This document shows positions 13,203 to 24,865 of a stretch of 64,000 nt of DNA, piece after piece (the first letter of the stretch is position 1; every line of letters starts with the position of its first letter). The position numbers were made by a program, and so were the translations under genes. The notes under the pieces are model-generated. The model was not told where the DNA came from and searched no databases. It saw only the letters and a list, made by a program, of their open reading frames with translations. Source of the DNA: Amia ocellicauda (lineage: Eukaryota; Chordata; Actinopteri; Amiiformes; Amiidae); contig NC_089852.1 in the NCBI RefSeq assembly GCF_036373705.1, positions 37,754,207 through 37,818,206 on the forward strand, read 5' to 3'.

Positions 13203-14208
13203 GTAAGGGGAATACAATGATTACAGAGTGTTGAATAAGGCACAGGATTGTCTCTGTTGTCACGCATGCCTGTGTGGATTCCATTAAAGCATGATAAAAA
13301 CAATTTGTGGTGTCCTATTATATCAATACAATAAGTTATATAAAGGTACTTTTCTTAGTCATTGAAGGAATGTAAGGGCTCCTTTTTAATCAGAAGTGGA
13401 TATTTACAAAATGCTTTTTATAATCTGAGGACAGAATGAAAGAGAATAGCAGAATTGACATCTTTTTACAATGTAAAAGTAGACAAAATGCCAAATGCAT
13501 ACAAAACCTCTCATATGCTAAAATGCTTCATATGCTGGAGACTAAAACACTGTCATTCATTGCAGCATTACAAATACTGCATTCTGTCAAGAACATCATC
13601 TTAAATGGAACCAATAAAACAAAAAATAAATAAAATGCTGATAATGACAATGTTGCCTGATGAACAATTGCCAATTTAAATCAACCCAATACAAGCTATG
13701 AGTTTTTAAAATATGGAATATAACGGGAGATAGGATATGTCAAGAATCTCTCGCCACGTTGATTTAAGTTATATTGAAATTCAATCTTTTTCCACGTGTC
13801 CAATGAACTGTATAAGACTCATCTGGACCGTGGCACCTTCTAGAAGTGTGAAAGATGAGCAGCTTCATAAATTGGCCAGGGCTGCTGTGTGGGTTTAAAT
13901 CCCCCTGTAATCTATGGACACAATTTATTTTTAGACCGAGCATCCACCATTTCTTGATAGGGTGACAAGCTGCAAAGTAATCGAACGGTCTCTAAAAGGT
14001 GATTAAGATTTACATACATAATATTAGCCGACTGAAAAGAAACACCCTATGTCTGGAAACACCATTCCATCTGATTAGCTGCCGATATATACTGTTGTAT
14101 ATAAGCTGTGTGTTTATATACAGGATGTTTTTAAGACTCAATACACAACATGTAAAACACAGGTTTAAAGATAATTGCTTTTTTATTTGGTTAGATATAG
14201 TGTCTGAT

Positions 14209-14345
14209 TTTCCAAAATTGGTAAGGGTTTACTAATGAGAAAGGCCAGTCCATATGTGTATTATTGTTACTCTAAAATGCAACGAATCTCACAACAAATC
14301 TACTCACACAAAATGATTGCAAAAAAGTATTTGAAAAACTGCAAA
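14209..14345. repeat. Dispersed repeat of unknown family, copy 1
   Basis: The segment starting TTTTCCAAAATTGGTAAGGG and running through an ACTAATG...GGCCAGT block to a TCAC...ATTGCAAAA stretch is similar to 27293-27440, in the same orientation. No terminal repeats or ORF were recognised. Confidence 0.5.
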
Positions 14346-14686
14346 GTGTGAGGAATATAGAAAGGAACTGCAGCTGATTGTCCACATAATGATTTTCTCT
14401 TTAACCTCACTCATCAAGACTACTGCATTTTAAAACCTTCTCCAGAATGGCACTTTTAGATATCCATCCTAATTCACAGCAACAGTGCCAGGGTAAGATG
14501 GATGCATCAGACACCTCAGCTGCCAACACGTTCATAATTGTTTCCCTGCCCACAGCATTTCCATTTGGGACACAGAGGGGGCGTGGTGTTTCCAATCGAG
14601 CGTGTCTCCAGTGTGCCACGGTTGAGCCTGCTGACAAGGTCTCCTTTAGTCCTCCAATCCAGCCCTCTCCCAGAGTCCAGAGCAGA

Positions 14687-14782
14687 ATGGATCGCTCCGC
14701 ACAAGAGCTCTTCCTAAACTTCATGATCGTTTTAATCACAGTGCTGCTCATGTGGCTACTTGTCAAATCCTACCAGGAGTGA
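14687..14782 (+). CDS. sln: Sarcolipin, SERCA-regulating micropeptide
   Basis: This 31-aa protein contains [19 protein letters not shown], the hallmark single transmembrane helix of sarcolipin. It sits in the sarco/endoplasmic reticulum membrane and binds SERCA, lowering Ca2+ transport efficiency and promoting heat production in muscle. The N terminus MDRSAQ is cytosolic, and the C terminus KSYQE would be luminal. Mammals end RSYQY, so the last residue is acidic rather than aromatic. The frame is open upstream to 14447, but family length and the ATG behind the acceptor-like CCTCTCCCAG (near 14672) place the start at 14687. The whole CDS lies in one exon, as in other vertebrates. It sits alone on the plus strand between two minus-strand genes. 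Confidence 0.93.
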   Translation: MDRSAQELFLNFMIVLITVLLMWLLVKSYQE

Positions 14783-15342
14783 GGCCTGTCCCATGGAAAC
14801 TGGGATCTCCCTCCAGAGGCACCACTTAGATCCAGTAATGGAGAAACGTAGAGCTGAATAACACTGTTTGCTTAGAGCAGGTGGCCTCTGACAGTAGGGC
14901 TAAAACAGCTATGGCATGAGCACTTGTATTCACTACTGTAACCCTAAAATGAGACTTTCTATACATCCCACCTTTTAGAGCAAAACAATTATTACAATCA
15001 TGCTGACAGCCACAAAAAAAAGAAAGAAAAAGGATCTTGTGTTCTTTAACCTCTGAAAGTCATACCTCCTATTTTGTCTTTACTGCTACCATGTAAGCAT
15101 CTGTGAACTGCTTGGCACATCTCTCTATGGCATAAATTTGCTCTGTATTTTCTAAAAATCTTTTCTTGTACAAGGCTTTCAATACCACTACATTATAAAA
15201 GGCACTGCAATGGTGATCCTGTTTATAAAGCTCTGAGAGTCGGGTGTTACGAAGCATGACATAGACCTGACTTATTTACAAGCAAAGATGTTGTAAAAAC
15301 ATATGTGAATCTTCTGTGTACATTTATGTTTACACTTTGTAT

Positions 15343-15348
15343 AATAAA
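15343..15348 (+). terminator. Candidate poly(A) signal of sln
   Basis: AATAAA about 560 nt after the sln stop, with downstream GTTTTGTC. It is a hexamer match in a fitting place only. Confidence 0.4.
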
Positions 15349-15778
15349 AAGGCTTCTGTCAGACAATCGCTGAGTTTGGTGATGTTTTGTCAATAATCTT
15401 TTAAGCGGATACACAGAGCAATTGTTTGTATTGTCGGACACTTTATTTACTATTTTGGACAACCCTCAATTAGTTCCTTTTCACGTTTCCCACATATAAA
15501 TACATTTAGTACAGGAAGGTGAGTGGGAAAGGACAAGCATTTGATTTGTTTATATTTTATATTATACAGTAATTTTATATCACTACAATGCTCTGCACCA
15601 CCACCTTCACCCACAATATAATGTGCCTTTAGTTAACTACAACTTGTCTGCTCTACTGCCTGTCAAATATCAAATTATACATATAGTTGGACAGGTCTTT
15701 ATTATTTGGTCCCAGTATGCATGCAGTAGTCAAGCACAACAATCTATTCTCTTTGGAAAACAGCATGACACGAAGACA

Positions 15779-15811
15779 TTTATTTCACACGGTAGTCAGC
15801 CGTTCTTTATT
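15779..15811 (-). terminator. Candidate poly(A) signals of the PPxY membrane-protein gene
   Basis: Two AATAAA hexamers on the minus strand, spaced 27 bp apart, lie shortly after the stop codon at 15922. Confidence 0.45.
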
Positions 15812-15921
15812 TGTGCTTCGGCGTTCCCATCTAGTGTTCCTGTCCACCCAAGCATCAGGGTGACTCCATTCTGTCCCTGCGCTGCATACAGAGAAAACGT
15901 CACTGTCCCTGGCACTGTGCG

Positions 15922-16918
15922 TCAGTTGTCCTCCTGCTCCTGAGTCTGTGGTTCCCCGGAAGTCTTGGGTCCCTCACAGCCCAGTCCAGCAGGCTGGGTG
16001 GCAGGTCCCTCATTGGGGGGCAGATAAGGTGGAGGAGGTGGCAGGGTGAACGGATCGACCTCCGAGTATGGAGGTGGGAGGTCCTCTAGGTTTGGCGTCG
16101 GAAAAATCTGAAACACCAGGAGGGGAGGGAGGGTTAATGTGGACCTACAGCTCACCGAAGGAAGACCATGGGATTACGTCTGGTGGATTGTTGCTGTTGT
16201 TGTTGATTAGATTATCGGTTTGTCCTTCATTTTGGTCATTCTGTTCTTGGTCTTCTTTTCCTTTCTTGCAAACCTTTTCTTGTTCTTGCTCTCATTTGTT
16301 TGTCTCGGTCTCTCCCCACTCTTATTATTAAACTAACGCAGAAAAATAAAGAGACATTTAACGTTAAACTAAATTGAAATCCAGGGAAGTGCTCCTGATA
16401 TGACCAGCCTAAGTATATCAGTGAACTGCAGGCCTAGAATCGAGTCCCTGGCATCCCAGTGGCGCACCTCGCTGTAGCGCGGAGGGTAGAGGCGCTCAGA
16501 GCTGCTGTAGGGGGGCGGGCTGGGGCTTCTGTCCTCAGGTGGGAAAGGCATGACCACCACCGACTGCAGCTCCTCTTCTTCCCACTGCCGTCGCGTTGAG
16601 CAACAGTACATGAAGTAGAGGGCAAAGCCAAGCAGCACTAATCCAGACAGTAGGATTGGCCAAAATACCCTGTAAACAATAAATGTAACAAATAAAATGC
16701 AATACATATACAATACCCCCCCTGTTGCATAAACATATGGGAGTGACACATTATCCTCAGTTCAAAGGCAGTCCTGTACAGTGCAATTTTGTTTTGTATA
16801 AACAGGGAGAAACTGGGGGAACAAGAGACACTTACACTCCAAAAGGATATCCTGAGGTCTTCTCAAACAGTGTCATGAACGCAGCCAGGTGACTGGCAGC
16901 TTCAGTCACAGCCGCCAT
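15922..16918 (-). CDS. Unnamed single-pass membrane protein with four PPxY motifs
   Basis: Three exons (16836-16918, 16468-16669, 15922-16107) join in phase to 156 aa. Residues 1-27 are short and carry no signal peptide. Residues about 29-48 (VFWPILLSGLVLLGFALYFM) form one transmembrane helix, followed by YCCSTRR, a Cys pair and basic stop-transfer. The tail is acidic, then Pro-rich, with PPPY, PPRY, PPPY and a second PPPY. PPxY motifs are the classic ligands of WW domains in NEDD4-family ubiquitin ligases. A role as a membrane adaptor for such a ligase is therefore a reasonable inference, as for other small PY-tail membrane proteins. I do not recognise the family with confidence. The second donor (GAG/GTGCGC) is slightly weak, but its phase is right and it joins RYSE to IFPTPNLEDLPPPYSE. 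The neighbours sln and kbtbd3 give no functional clue. Confidence 0.72.
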
Positions 16919-18231
16919 GGAGCAGATGTCTGATGTGCTTGAAAAAAGAGAGAGAGCACTGTTAACCGATCAGGTGTGCTTTTAGGACTTCCACATATCT
17001 CCAGTTATCCAGACCAATCATCAAACATCGTCACCAAACACAGAAAGAAAGAAAAAGTAAAAATGCATTTTTTTTAAAATCATTCAGCAATTCTGATTTT
17101 AAAATCAGTCTAATCTTCCAGAGCTGTAGAGCTCCCTCACTGAACATGGTTCCACTCCAGACCATTCCAGTGCAGTAACATCCCCTCCAGCCAACCATTG
17201 GTGCTTCTGGATCATTACTACAGAATCATCTAGGAATACCTAAAGGCACTGAAACAATGCGATGAGTTTTTACTGACTTGGTGTCACCTTTTGTTTTCCC
17301 CCCCTTGATGTTTATTACAGATTTCTGAAATCAGTCAGACATGTGAACTCAATGCAGGTACAATGTTACAGTATAACCAATGTAACTGACCTCCAATGAC
17401 CCAATCACTCACCCTTTGTACCTCTCACAGAATCTTGAAGGACCACCTCATTCCAGTTAAACGGACGCATTAGTGGAATGTTCTACACTGTTTTGGAAGT
17501 TCTAAAGATCCATCAGGGGTATTAAACTTCAGGTTACCATTTATCTGAATCCCGACCTGTACTCTCTGAGGCCTGTTGCCCTGCACAGGATTCACCACCC
17601 AAGTCTTGGGAGGGGGTGAAACAATCGAAAATCAATGTTGTGTTTGTGTTTGTCTCCCATTCACAGTCTGTGTGATTCCATGAGTCATTATTCTACCACA
17701 CAGTCACTCAATTATTGTACTCCTTACCTTAACCAGTTTAATTGGTTCAATGTCGAGCTTCCCGTGTGCAGTGCAGCAAGTCTACGAACGTGAGTTTTGG
17801 CAAATTAATGCACTCTTCTGTGTTTATGACATGCGTCTCTAAACATACAATCCATATAGAACTGAGCAGGCTCTATGGAAGGTTAGTGTGTTGAAGGTGG
17901 GTGATGTCACAATCACATTGATTGATGGCATAGTCGCCAGTTACCGGGCGGGAGGGGTGGGGTTGTTCGAGTGGATTGTTGATGAGGGGGGGGTTGTAGA
18001 CTCAGAGCATTTGGGCTTTTGTTTTTAAGCTGGAATTTAATGGATTTGTTTTATTATTAATTAGTCATTCTAGGGGGGTGGCTTGTGAGCTTGGGGGGCG
18101 AAGGCAGACATGTACTTAAACATTTTGATTTAATCAAGTACAGGCCAGAGAATGCAAAACTGTTTATTTTACTGACACTATAAAATGTAGTATACCTTTA
18201 AAATAAAAGTTTAAGTGGGTACAAAAGTATG

Positions 18232-18233
<2 letters not shown>

Positions 18234-18289
<56 letters not shown>
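18234..18289. repeat. (ATT)n microsatellite
   Basis: About 19 uninterrupted trinucleotide units. Confidence 0.95.
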
Positions 18290-20260
18290 TGGATGAAAAC
18301 ATCAACCACATAAACAAATAATAATAACAATTGCTTGTTACCACCAAATCTAATCTAATTAACCTGGAGATTCTCTGAATTGTGCATACAATTTATATTT
18401 TCTTCCCACAATGTATTAATTAATGCATGAATAAAAAATGTGTGCACAATGTTTGTAAATTAAAATTAAATAGTCGTCTACTCTTGTGGACAATGTAATA
18501 AGTAGTAATTTTAGCTGTCTTTTACTCCACTCCATTCATATTTTAGAAAATCGCTTTCTTTAAATTTTTCTAACAGCCCTGCAGCGATTGCACAATGCTA
18601 TCAGTATTGCACGTCGCTCAATCTCCTGTTTGCATCAGCGCAGTGTTTCAGAAAATACAGGAATCCACGGGGATACTGAATTGGTTATAACACCTGGTCT
18701 GTCCAGTAGGGGGGGTGACGTAACTACTGGTATGCCCATTATTGATCCATCTCACTAGGTTATATAAAATTCAGAAATGACATTATATAACACAAATTGA
18801 AGGTTTGGAGGAAACTGGAAAACTTCAAATATATTTAATAACTGAGAAAAGTAAAGATAAATTGGTAAAAACAAGGGGCAGCAAAGACTGAATGGCTCGG
18901 CTATTTTAATGTGTAGCAGACAATACTGATTTACAGCACCATGATTTTAAAAGTATGCTTCATAGATTTCAGCTGAGTGTTGCCATAACCCTCAAACACA
19001 GAGAATGATCTTTCAGTTGTGGTGTCTGAAAGGGTATTCATTACAACTGTTTATCTACTGGTATTTCACACTGAAGCAAAAAGACAAATGATATATTTTG
19101 CAATATTGAAGCTACTTTATTGATAGTTTGTTAACTTAGAAACCACACACAACCTTTATCATGTTTCTATTAAGTCATTGTTCAATTTCCATGCATTACA
19201 ATACAGTTCAATTAATATACATTGATAAATACATACTATATTACTAGCTTTAATGTCTTGTGGTGACGTAACTGAATTTGATTTTGCACTAAACATGAAA
19301 AACACAAAGGTTATGGATGGCAACAATAATAACTTTAATACAGCAGAACATCTGAACCAATAGATACTCTTCTTAAAGAAATTAAAGAAAGACAGAAAAA
19401 ATAAACTGCAAAAACAGTTCGGTTCAATTAGTACAAATCTGTACACATTTTTAAAAACAATTTGGCTTTGTATAATATCACTAGCACCATGACGGATAAA
19501 ATTTTGCTTTTTTAAAATGATTTTTACTTTCAATGTCCTGCTGGTAACTTATCACTAGGCAGAATCAGTATTCATAGGGTTAGTATAACAAAAAGTATAT
19601 ACTATATCAGTCATGATGTCAATGTCCATTTTGTGCTGTCAGATTCATTACTGTTACATGCCTCAAAAAGTCCACCTCATGCTTAGGCATCACTAAGTGC
19701 ACATTAGTTAGAACCAACACAAACAGGAAAGACAAGGCGGTGGGAAGCAGGAAGACTGCAAAACCAGGTGTGCAGTAATTACTGCATTCAGGAAACAGTG
19801 TTGGCGGTGACTGAAAATACAAGCAATAGCATAGCTGTAGAAGAAACACTTCCCTTTTGTGGCTTAGTTGGGCCAACAGGGACTCACGCAGTAATCTGCC
19901 AGGTGTATTCTGGTGCCTCACTATGGATGTGTTTAACCCTTAAGACCAATCTTATCCACACATAGTGTGTATGAAAATATCCCACCATTTTTATTTATCA
20001 GTAGAAGTATGTTCTGTAGGTATGCTATGCATTTATATGTGCTTTATTAAGGCAGTGCAAAACAAAACAAGAAACATAACCCTGGACAGAATCACTTCTG
20101 AAGTGAGAGGGCTTGATAAGGTATATTTTCCGGTTGTTCAAACATAGTTATGCAAAAATAATATTGACATCTATTTTATAGTTCTGTGCACAGACCTGGG
20201 AATTGAAGTAAAATCTAGTATGTAGCTTAACAGTTTAACAGTAGCATTGCACTAAATACA

Positions 20261-20261
<1 letters not shown>

Positions 20262-20314
<53 letters not shown>

Positions 20315-20333
20315 AATAATAATAATAATAATA
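20262..20333. repeat. (ATT)n followed by (AAT)n, self-complementary
   Basis: An ATT run turns directly into an AAT run, so the two halves are reverse complements and can fold into a hairpin. Confidence 0.9.
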
Positions 20334-20993
20334 AAAGTAAAATTATACAGGAATTATTAGACAGATCTAAAACAGAACAGGATTCATGAAACACTACATT
20401 CAAGAAGACGTAAGTAAAAAACTGAATGCTATTATTACAGGAAGGCATCATTCTCACCTTAGTGAAGCAATAGGTGTTCCAGATCTTATTCCCATTAGAA
20501 CATAATAAGCTGTTTTTACAATGACACATTTCTGAACATGCCCCACTGTTGCATCCTCTTTTGAAGACTCAGAGATCACACAGATCTGACCTGAAGGCAT
20601 TTTAATACAGAACACAGACACTGCTGTCCGACTCCTGTGGCCATGGAGCAGGGAATATACAGAGCTGAAGAGTAAGAGAGATTAGGCAGTAAACAAGGAC
20701 AAAAAAGTGTTCGTATTCTCAGGCTACCTTCTGGAACTTGGAATTAATTTTAATGTATTGTTTTCTCTAAATTTTCATAATAGTGACCCATACCTGTTTA
20801 CAAAACAGAGCATATTTTGTAACTAAAAATAATAAATAAATACATACATACATACATAACAAGTCTTTTAAAGCTGTTCAATCTGTGTCCACCCAATTTA
20901 GCTGAAGTTTGTCCCACAACATTCAATAATAGTTGAGCAGTGCATGACAAAAGCGCCAGTCTATAGGATAAAATACAATATAAAGCCATTCCT

Positions 20994-20999
20994 TTTATT
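20994..20999 (-). terminator. Candidate poly(A) signal of kbtbd3
   Basis: AATAAA on the minus strand 44-49 nt past the kbtbd3 stop. It would imply a very short 3' UTR; other signals further on are possible. Confidence 0.3.
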
Positions 21000-21042
21000 G
21001 AAGTTTATAACCTTAAGCTGGTAGCTGTCGACCAGAGGTCAT

Positions 21043-23419
21043 TCATGAATCTGATTTCCACGGGTCTCTGTATCGGTTAAATCGCATCACCTGGCAGTGA
21101 AACTCTGTTAAAGCTCTGGGCATAGGAGAGACCTCCTCCCACTCTGACCTGTTACTGTGGTACACCTGCACTTCGTCTGTGATCTCATCTGGAGCGTAGT
21201 CCCCTCCCAGGATGTAGATCTTGTCTGCAATCCCAATGGCTCCTGCATTGAAGCCAGCACACTCGAAAGAGCCCTCCCCCTTCCACACACATGTCTCTGG
21301 GCAGAAGCTGTACACCTTGTAAGTGGATAAGTCACAGATGTACAGGGTGTTGTTCACTGGCACGGCTTTGACTAAAGTAGCATGAAAGAACTGACCGAAC
21401 TCCGCAACCAGTTCAGACCACTGGTCTGTCTGGGCGTCGTACCTGAAGAAACAGTCCAGGGAGGGGTTAAAGATGTCAGCTATTTCCACTTCGGACCCCA
21501 GTGTGTAAATTACGTTGTTACAGGCACTGGCTTCTGGATAGTAGATCCCTCTGGGCAGGGGACTCACCGATTGCCATTCTTTGGTCAGGGGGTTGTAGAA
21601 CTCCACGTCCAGCAGGCTTCGGATTTTCCTGGCCCCTCTGGTCTTCCCACCGATGACGTAGACCCGATTTAAGGCTGTGACGGATGTGTGCATGGTCCGT
21701 GGACTCTTCATGGGAGGGGCCAGGAAGAATTCATTCTGGACAGGGCAGAAACACCAGCTCTCATCTGTGGCATCGTGGAAGGGCTCGGCAATGTGCAGCC
21801 GCACAGCCCGACAGCAGTTTCCCTTGCATCCCCCTGTTACAAACAGCTTCTCCCCAAAGCTGGCCAAGCTGGACCCGGACATGTCCACAATATGGGACTG
21901 TGGCAGCTCTTTCCAGCGGTCTGTGTCTATGTTGTAGCAGAAAGTGTGCTGTATTTCTCCGTTCTCCTCTGTCTTGTGGACATAGATGTACTTCTCAGTG
22001 GTGGAGGGACGGGCATCAGGGAAAAAGCCGCTGAGGTCGTGGAGGCTTCTGATCACCTCCCTGATTATCTGCAGGCAGTCCCCATTGTTGTACACCAGGC
22101 TCTCATACTTGGACAACTCCTCCAACACCGCCCTGGGCATCTGGTGGAGCCTGATCAGTGTGAATAATGGGAGGAAGAACCTCTGCCGGGATTCCGGGTC
22201 ATGCTTGGTCCACAGGAGGACGGCATGCAGCACGGCCTCCTCATCGCGCACGTTGAGCTCGTCTGCCTCCAGGCACTTTTTGAGGATGCTGTAGTTCATC
22301 TCCAGGAAGTCGGGCGACCTGGTCAGGGTGTCAAAGTGCTGCACCACAAACTCCAGCGCGCGCCCGTACAGCCGAGTGGAGCCGTAGCCCTCCGATATAG
22401 ACAGCAGCTGCAAGCAGTTGGTGAGGTCGATGATTCTGATGAGAAAATCACTGCAAGCTTTTGATAGGATGGACACCTGCAGAAATGATGACAGCTGGAA
22501 GAACATGTCCACGTTCTCCTCGGTGATCTCTGTCTGCCCAGTGTAGGCGAAATCCAGGAAGGCCCTGATGGCTTTGGGGGACAAATTGCTCATTGTCACA
22601 CTGCTGTCGTCTCGCTCTCTCATGTTCACTTCAAACATTGCCCTGTGACGAGATTGAATACAGTTACCTGGGGTAATGGCAGGTGTCTGTAATATTGCAG
22701 TGCACTCGGCATGTGGTGAAGAAAGCATTGTGCTGTACCTGTTGCTGACTCTTGATTATTAGGTATTAAGCTTAGCAATTTAGCATTGCCACTGAAATTG
22801 ATACTTTTTATTACCTGCAAAATTAAATTGTAATGCCTCCTGAACACATCTTTCTTTATATGTGGTATGGATGTTTATCATGGTACTTTCAGCAAAATAC
22901 AGTATTATGTTTTGTCTAAAACAAAATACAACTAATATTTCTATCCTTTTGGTCTTTGTTTAGTAATTATTAACTTCAGTGAAGTAGATCTTGAAGGGGC
23001 ATGGGGTGAATGCATTTTATAATCTGTGTACACACATTTCCAGCAATTAAAATACAATACTTTCAATGTGATATACATGAAATCAGTATTACTAAAGATG
23101 TATTACAATAATATATTTAATACTGTTCGAAGCAAATCAGGGCTGAGGTGTGATTTACCATAAAATGCATGATTAATGCATCAGTGCCTCCAATCATTTA
23201 CCTGAAGAAGTCACTACAGGCCGCAAGCACACAGCGATGGCAGGGGAAAGTTTCCTCCTTCACCAGGATCCTGAAGTCAAAGAAGGCATTCTTCTCCCTG
23301 AAACTCTGAAGGACACCCAGGATCTGCTGCCCATGGTCCTCAGCCACTAACGCCACAGATTTCTTCTCTGGGACCCCATTGCACACCGGCCGGCTGGCAG
23401 GATCACACTGGCTCTCCAT
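21043..23419 (-). CDS. kbtbd3: Kelch repeat and BTB domain-containing protein 3
   Basis: Two coding exons (23202-23419 and 21043-22642) join across AG/G to encode 605 aa, close to the human protein. The N terminus MESQCDPASRPVCNGVP precedes a BTB domain (about 40-145, with FFDFRILVKEETFPCHRCVL and ACSDFFRAMFEVNM). A BACK domain follows (about 150-250, NCLQLLSISEGYGSTRLY), then Kelch repeats to the end (VTGGCKGNCCR, VYVIGGKTRGARKIRS, IYILGGDYAPDEITDEVQ). Proteins of this build often serve as substrate adaptors for CUL3 ubiquitin ligases. That role is family knowledge and is not proven for KBTBD3. The last 100 residues are almost identical to human as I recall it. The ATG at 23419 is preferred over TTG at 23425. 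Its long, nearly uninterrupted second exon is typical of the gene. Confidence 0.95.
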
Positions 23420-23453
23420 CGCCAAGGCCAGCCACTTCAGGACTCAATAGAAA

Positions 23454-23467
23454 ACATGATGATGATG

Positions 23468-23526
<59 letters not shown>
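23454..23526. repeat. (ATG)n/(AAT)n microsatellite just upstream of the kbtbd3 start exon
   Basis: Three GAT units grade into about 22 AAT units, 35-107 bp upstream of the kbtbd3 ATG on the transcribed strand. This is in or near the acceptor region of that exon. Confidence 0.9.
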
Positions 23527-24686
23527 CTCCAGTTATCAGTTGAACTAAGGAAGAGGAAGAATTACAGTTATGGCAATTTTCAGACAGTTCCTTAGGAAGG
23601 TGGAGGTTTATGCAAACATAAAGACATAGCTTATAAATATTTTGAGGGATAACTAACACAATGATGGGAAAGTTTTGGTTTCCAATAATATACCCAGAAC
23701 ACCTGAGCGATTTCCTGTCAGCAATACATAATACACTGCTTATGAGGTGACTACAATATCAATTCACGCTAGAGATTCAGGTTAAACACCTGCACTGGTG
23801 GCAGATGCAATGAGATTTGTGGACTAAATGGGTCCCTCAGAGACTCAACCCCAACAGTTTTTAACAAGCACAGTGACTGGAAACTAGCTGGCAAAGAATG
23901 ACTTGGAAACAAAGGACCCAGGAGACGTAAAGCCTGGCTGGTTTCCTTCAGCAGTTGCCTGCTGATTGGCAATTTAAAGACAAAGGCATAACAACTGTTT
24001 GTGGTTTCTGTTTTTTTCTAACACTACCTTCCAAGGGTGAAAAGAAAGAAAGGGAAAACAGTCTATTCTCCATTTTTACCACAATAAATACAAGGCACTC
24101 CCCTAACCCTGTCAAAACTGCCTTCACATTTTCTCAGGATTGTTTTCTGCAAAATAAATGGTCTCTGGAATGGCTAGGCAATAACAGACTCATAATAAAA
24201 CACATTTTGTATTATTAGTAGGCGTACTACAGGTCCAGTAGGCGCAGAGTCAGTGCGGTTCGACCTGTAAATGCTATTTTCTATTTATTTTGTACTTTTA
24301 TTGGCTAAAGAGGGGCTCTTAGAATGGGAAAAGTACACTGAAAATGATTTCAAATTATCTAATACAAATATGTAAAAACATGCATGTGAAACGTCAGTCG
24401 AAAAGAAAAGTCATGTTTGATTTTTTAGCAGAATAACTTTCAGACTCTCTGCTTGTCAATAATGAATAGATATCGTGATGAAATATTTACAGTCTATTTT
24501 GCTGGGTTTCGGAGAGGTCTCAGGAGGGAAAATGCGGTTATTTGGCACTTGCGTGATAAAATGTTCCAAAATGCACAATTAACTAATACGAATAAAACGG
24601 TATAATCATCACTGCAGTGCAGTTATGACGTTGTCCTGACTTGTTTTTGTGAGCCTCAGATACATGTTGAATTAGAGCTGACTTAC

Positions 24687-24865
24687 TGATGGCTTCAGCA
24701 CCCTGGACAGCAGCCTCGCTCGCCTGTGGAAGAAAATCCCGGAAGAGCCGGAGAGTCTCCGACAGCACAGCGTGACGAACACCGAGGAGGAAATGACGTC
24801 GGATTGAGCGAGATGCTTCCTGGGAAAGATTTCCATTTTCAAAGCACTTTTTTTTCTTCTCCATT
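24687..24865 (-). other. Possible 5' non-coding exon / promoter of kbtbd3
   Basis: A GC-richer patch on the minus strand ends in a consensus donor (ATCA/GTAAGT at 24687/24686). It lies 1.3 kb upstream of the first coding exon and contains several CpGs. Read as a 5' UTR exon from position and donor only. Confidence 0.35.

Larger units (their letters stand above)
14783..15921. other. sln 3' UTR and intergenic space
   Basis: An AATAAA at 15343-15348 followed by GT-rich sequence (about 15380) is a likely sln poly(A) signal. On the minus strand two AATAAA hexamers (plus-strand TTTATT at 15779-15784 and 15806-15811) lie about 110-140 nt past the stop of the PPxY gene. They would serve that convergent transcript. 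Confidence 0.5.
16919..21042. other. Intergenic PPxY gene-kbtbd3, with microsatellites
   Basis: No gene recognised. It holds an (ATT)n run at 18234-18289 and an (ATT)n/(AAT)n block at 20262-20333. The part next to 21042 is probably kbtbd3 3' UTR, with an AATAAA on the minus strand at 20994-20999. The remainder is AT-rich with only short random frames. Confidence 0.5.

Noticed and set aside
14447-14686. In-frame upstream extension of sarcolipin (80 codons)
   Set aside because: Family length, the acceptor-like pyrimidine tract at 14660-14680 and the conserved start favour the ATG at 14687. The upstream peptide has no relation to sarcolipin.
21684-22167. Long plus-strand ORFs opposite kbtbd3
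   Set aside because: They are antisense shadows of a GC-rich coding exon with a well-supported product on the other strand.
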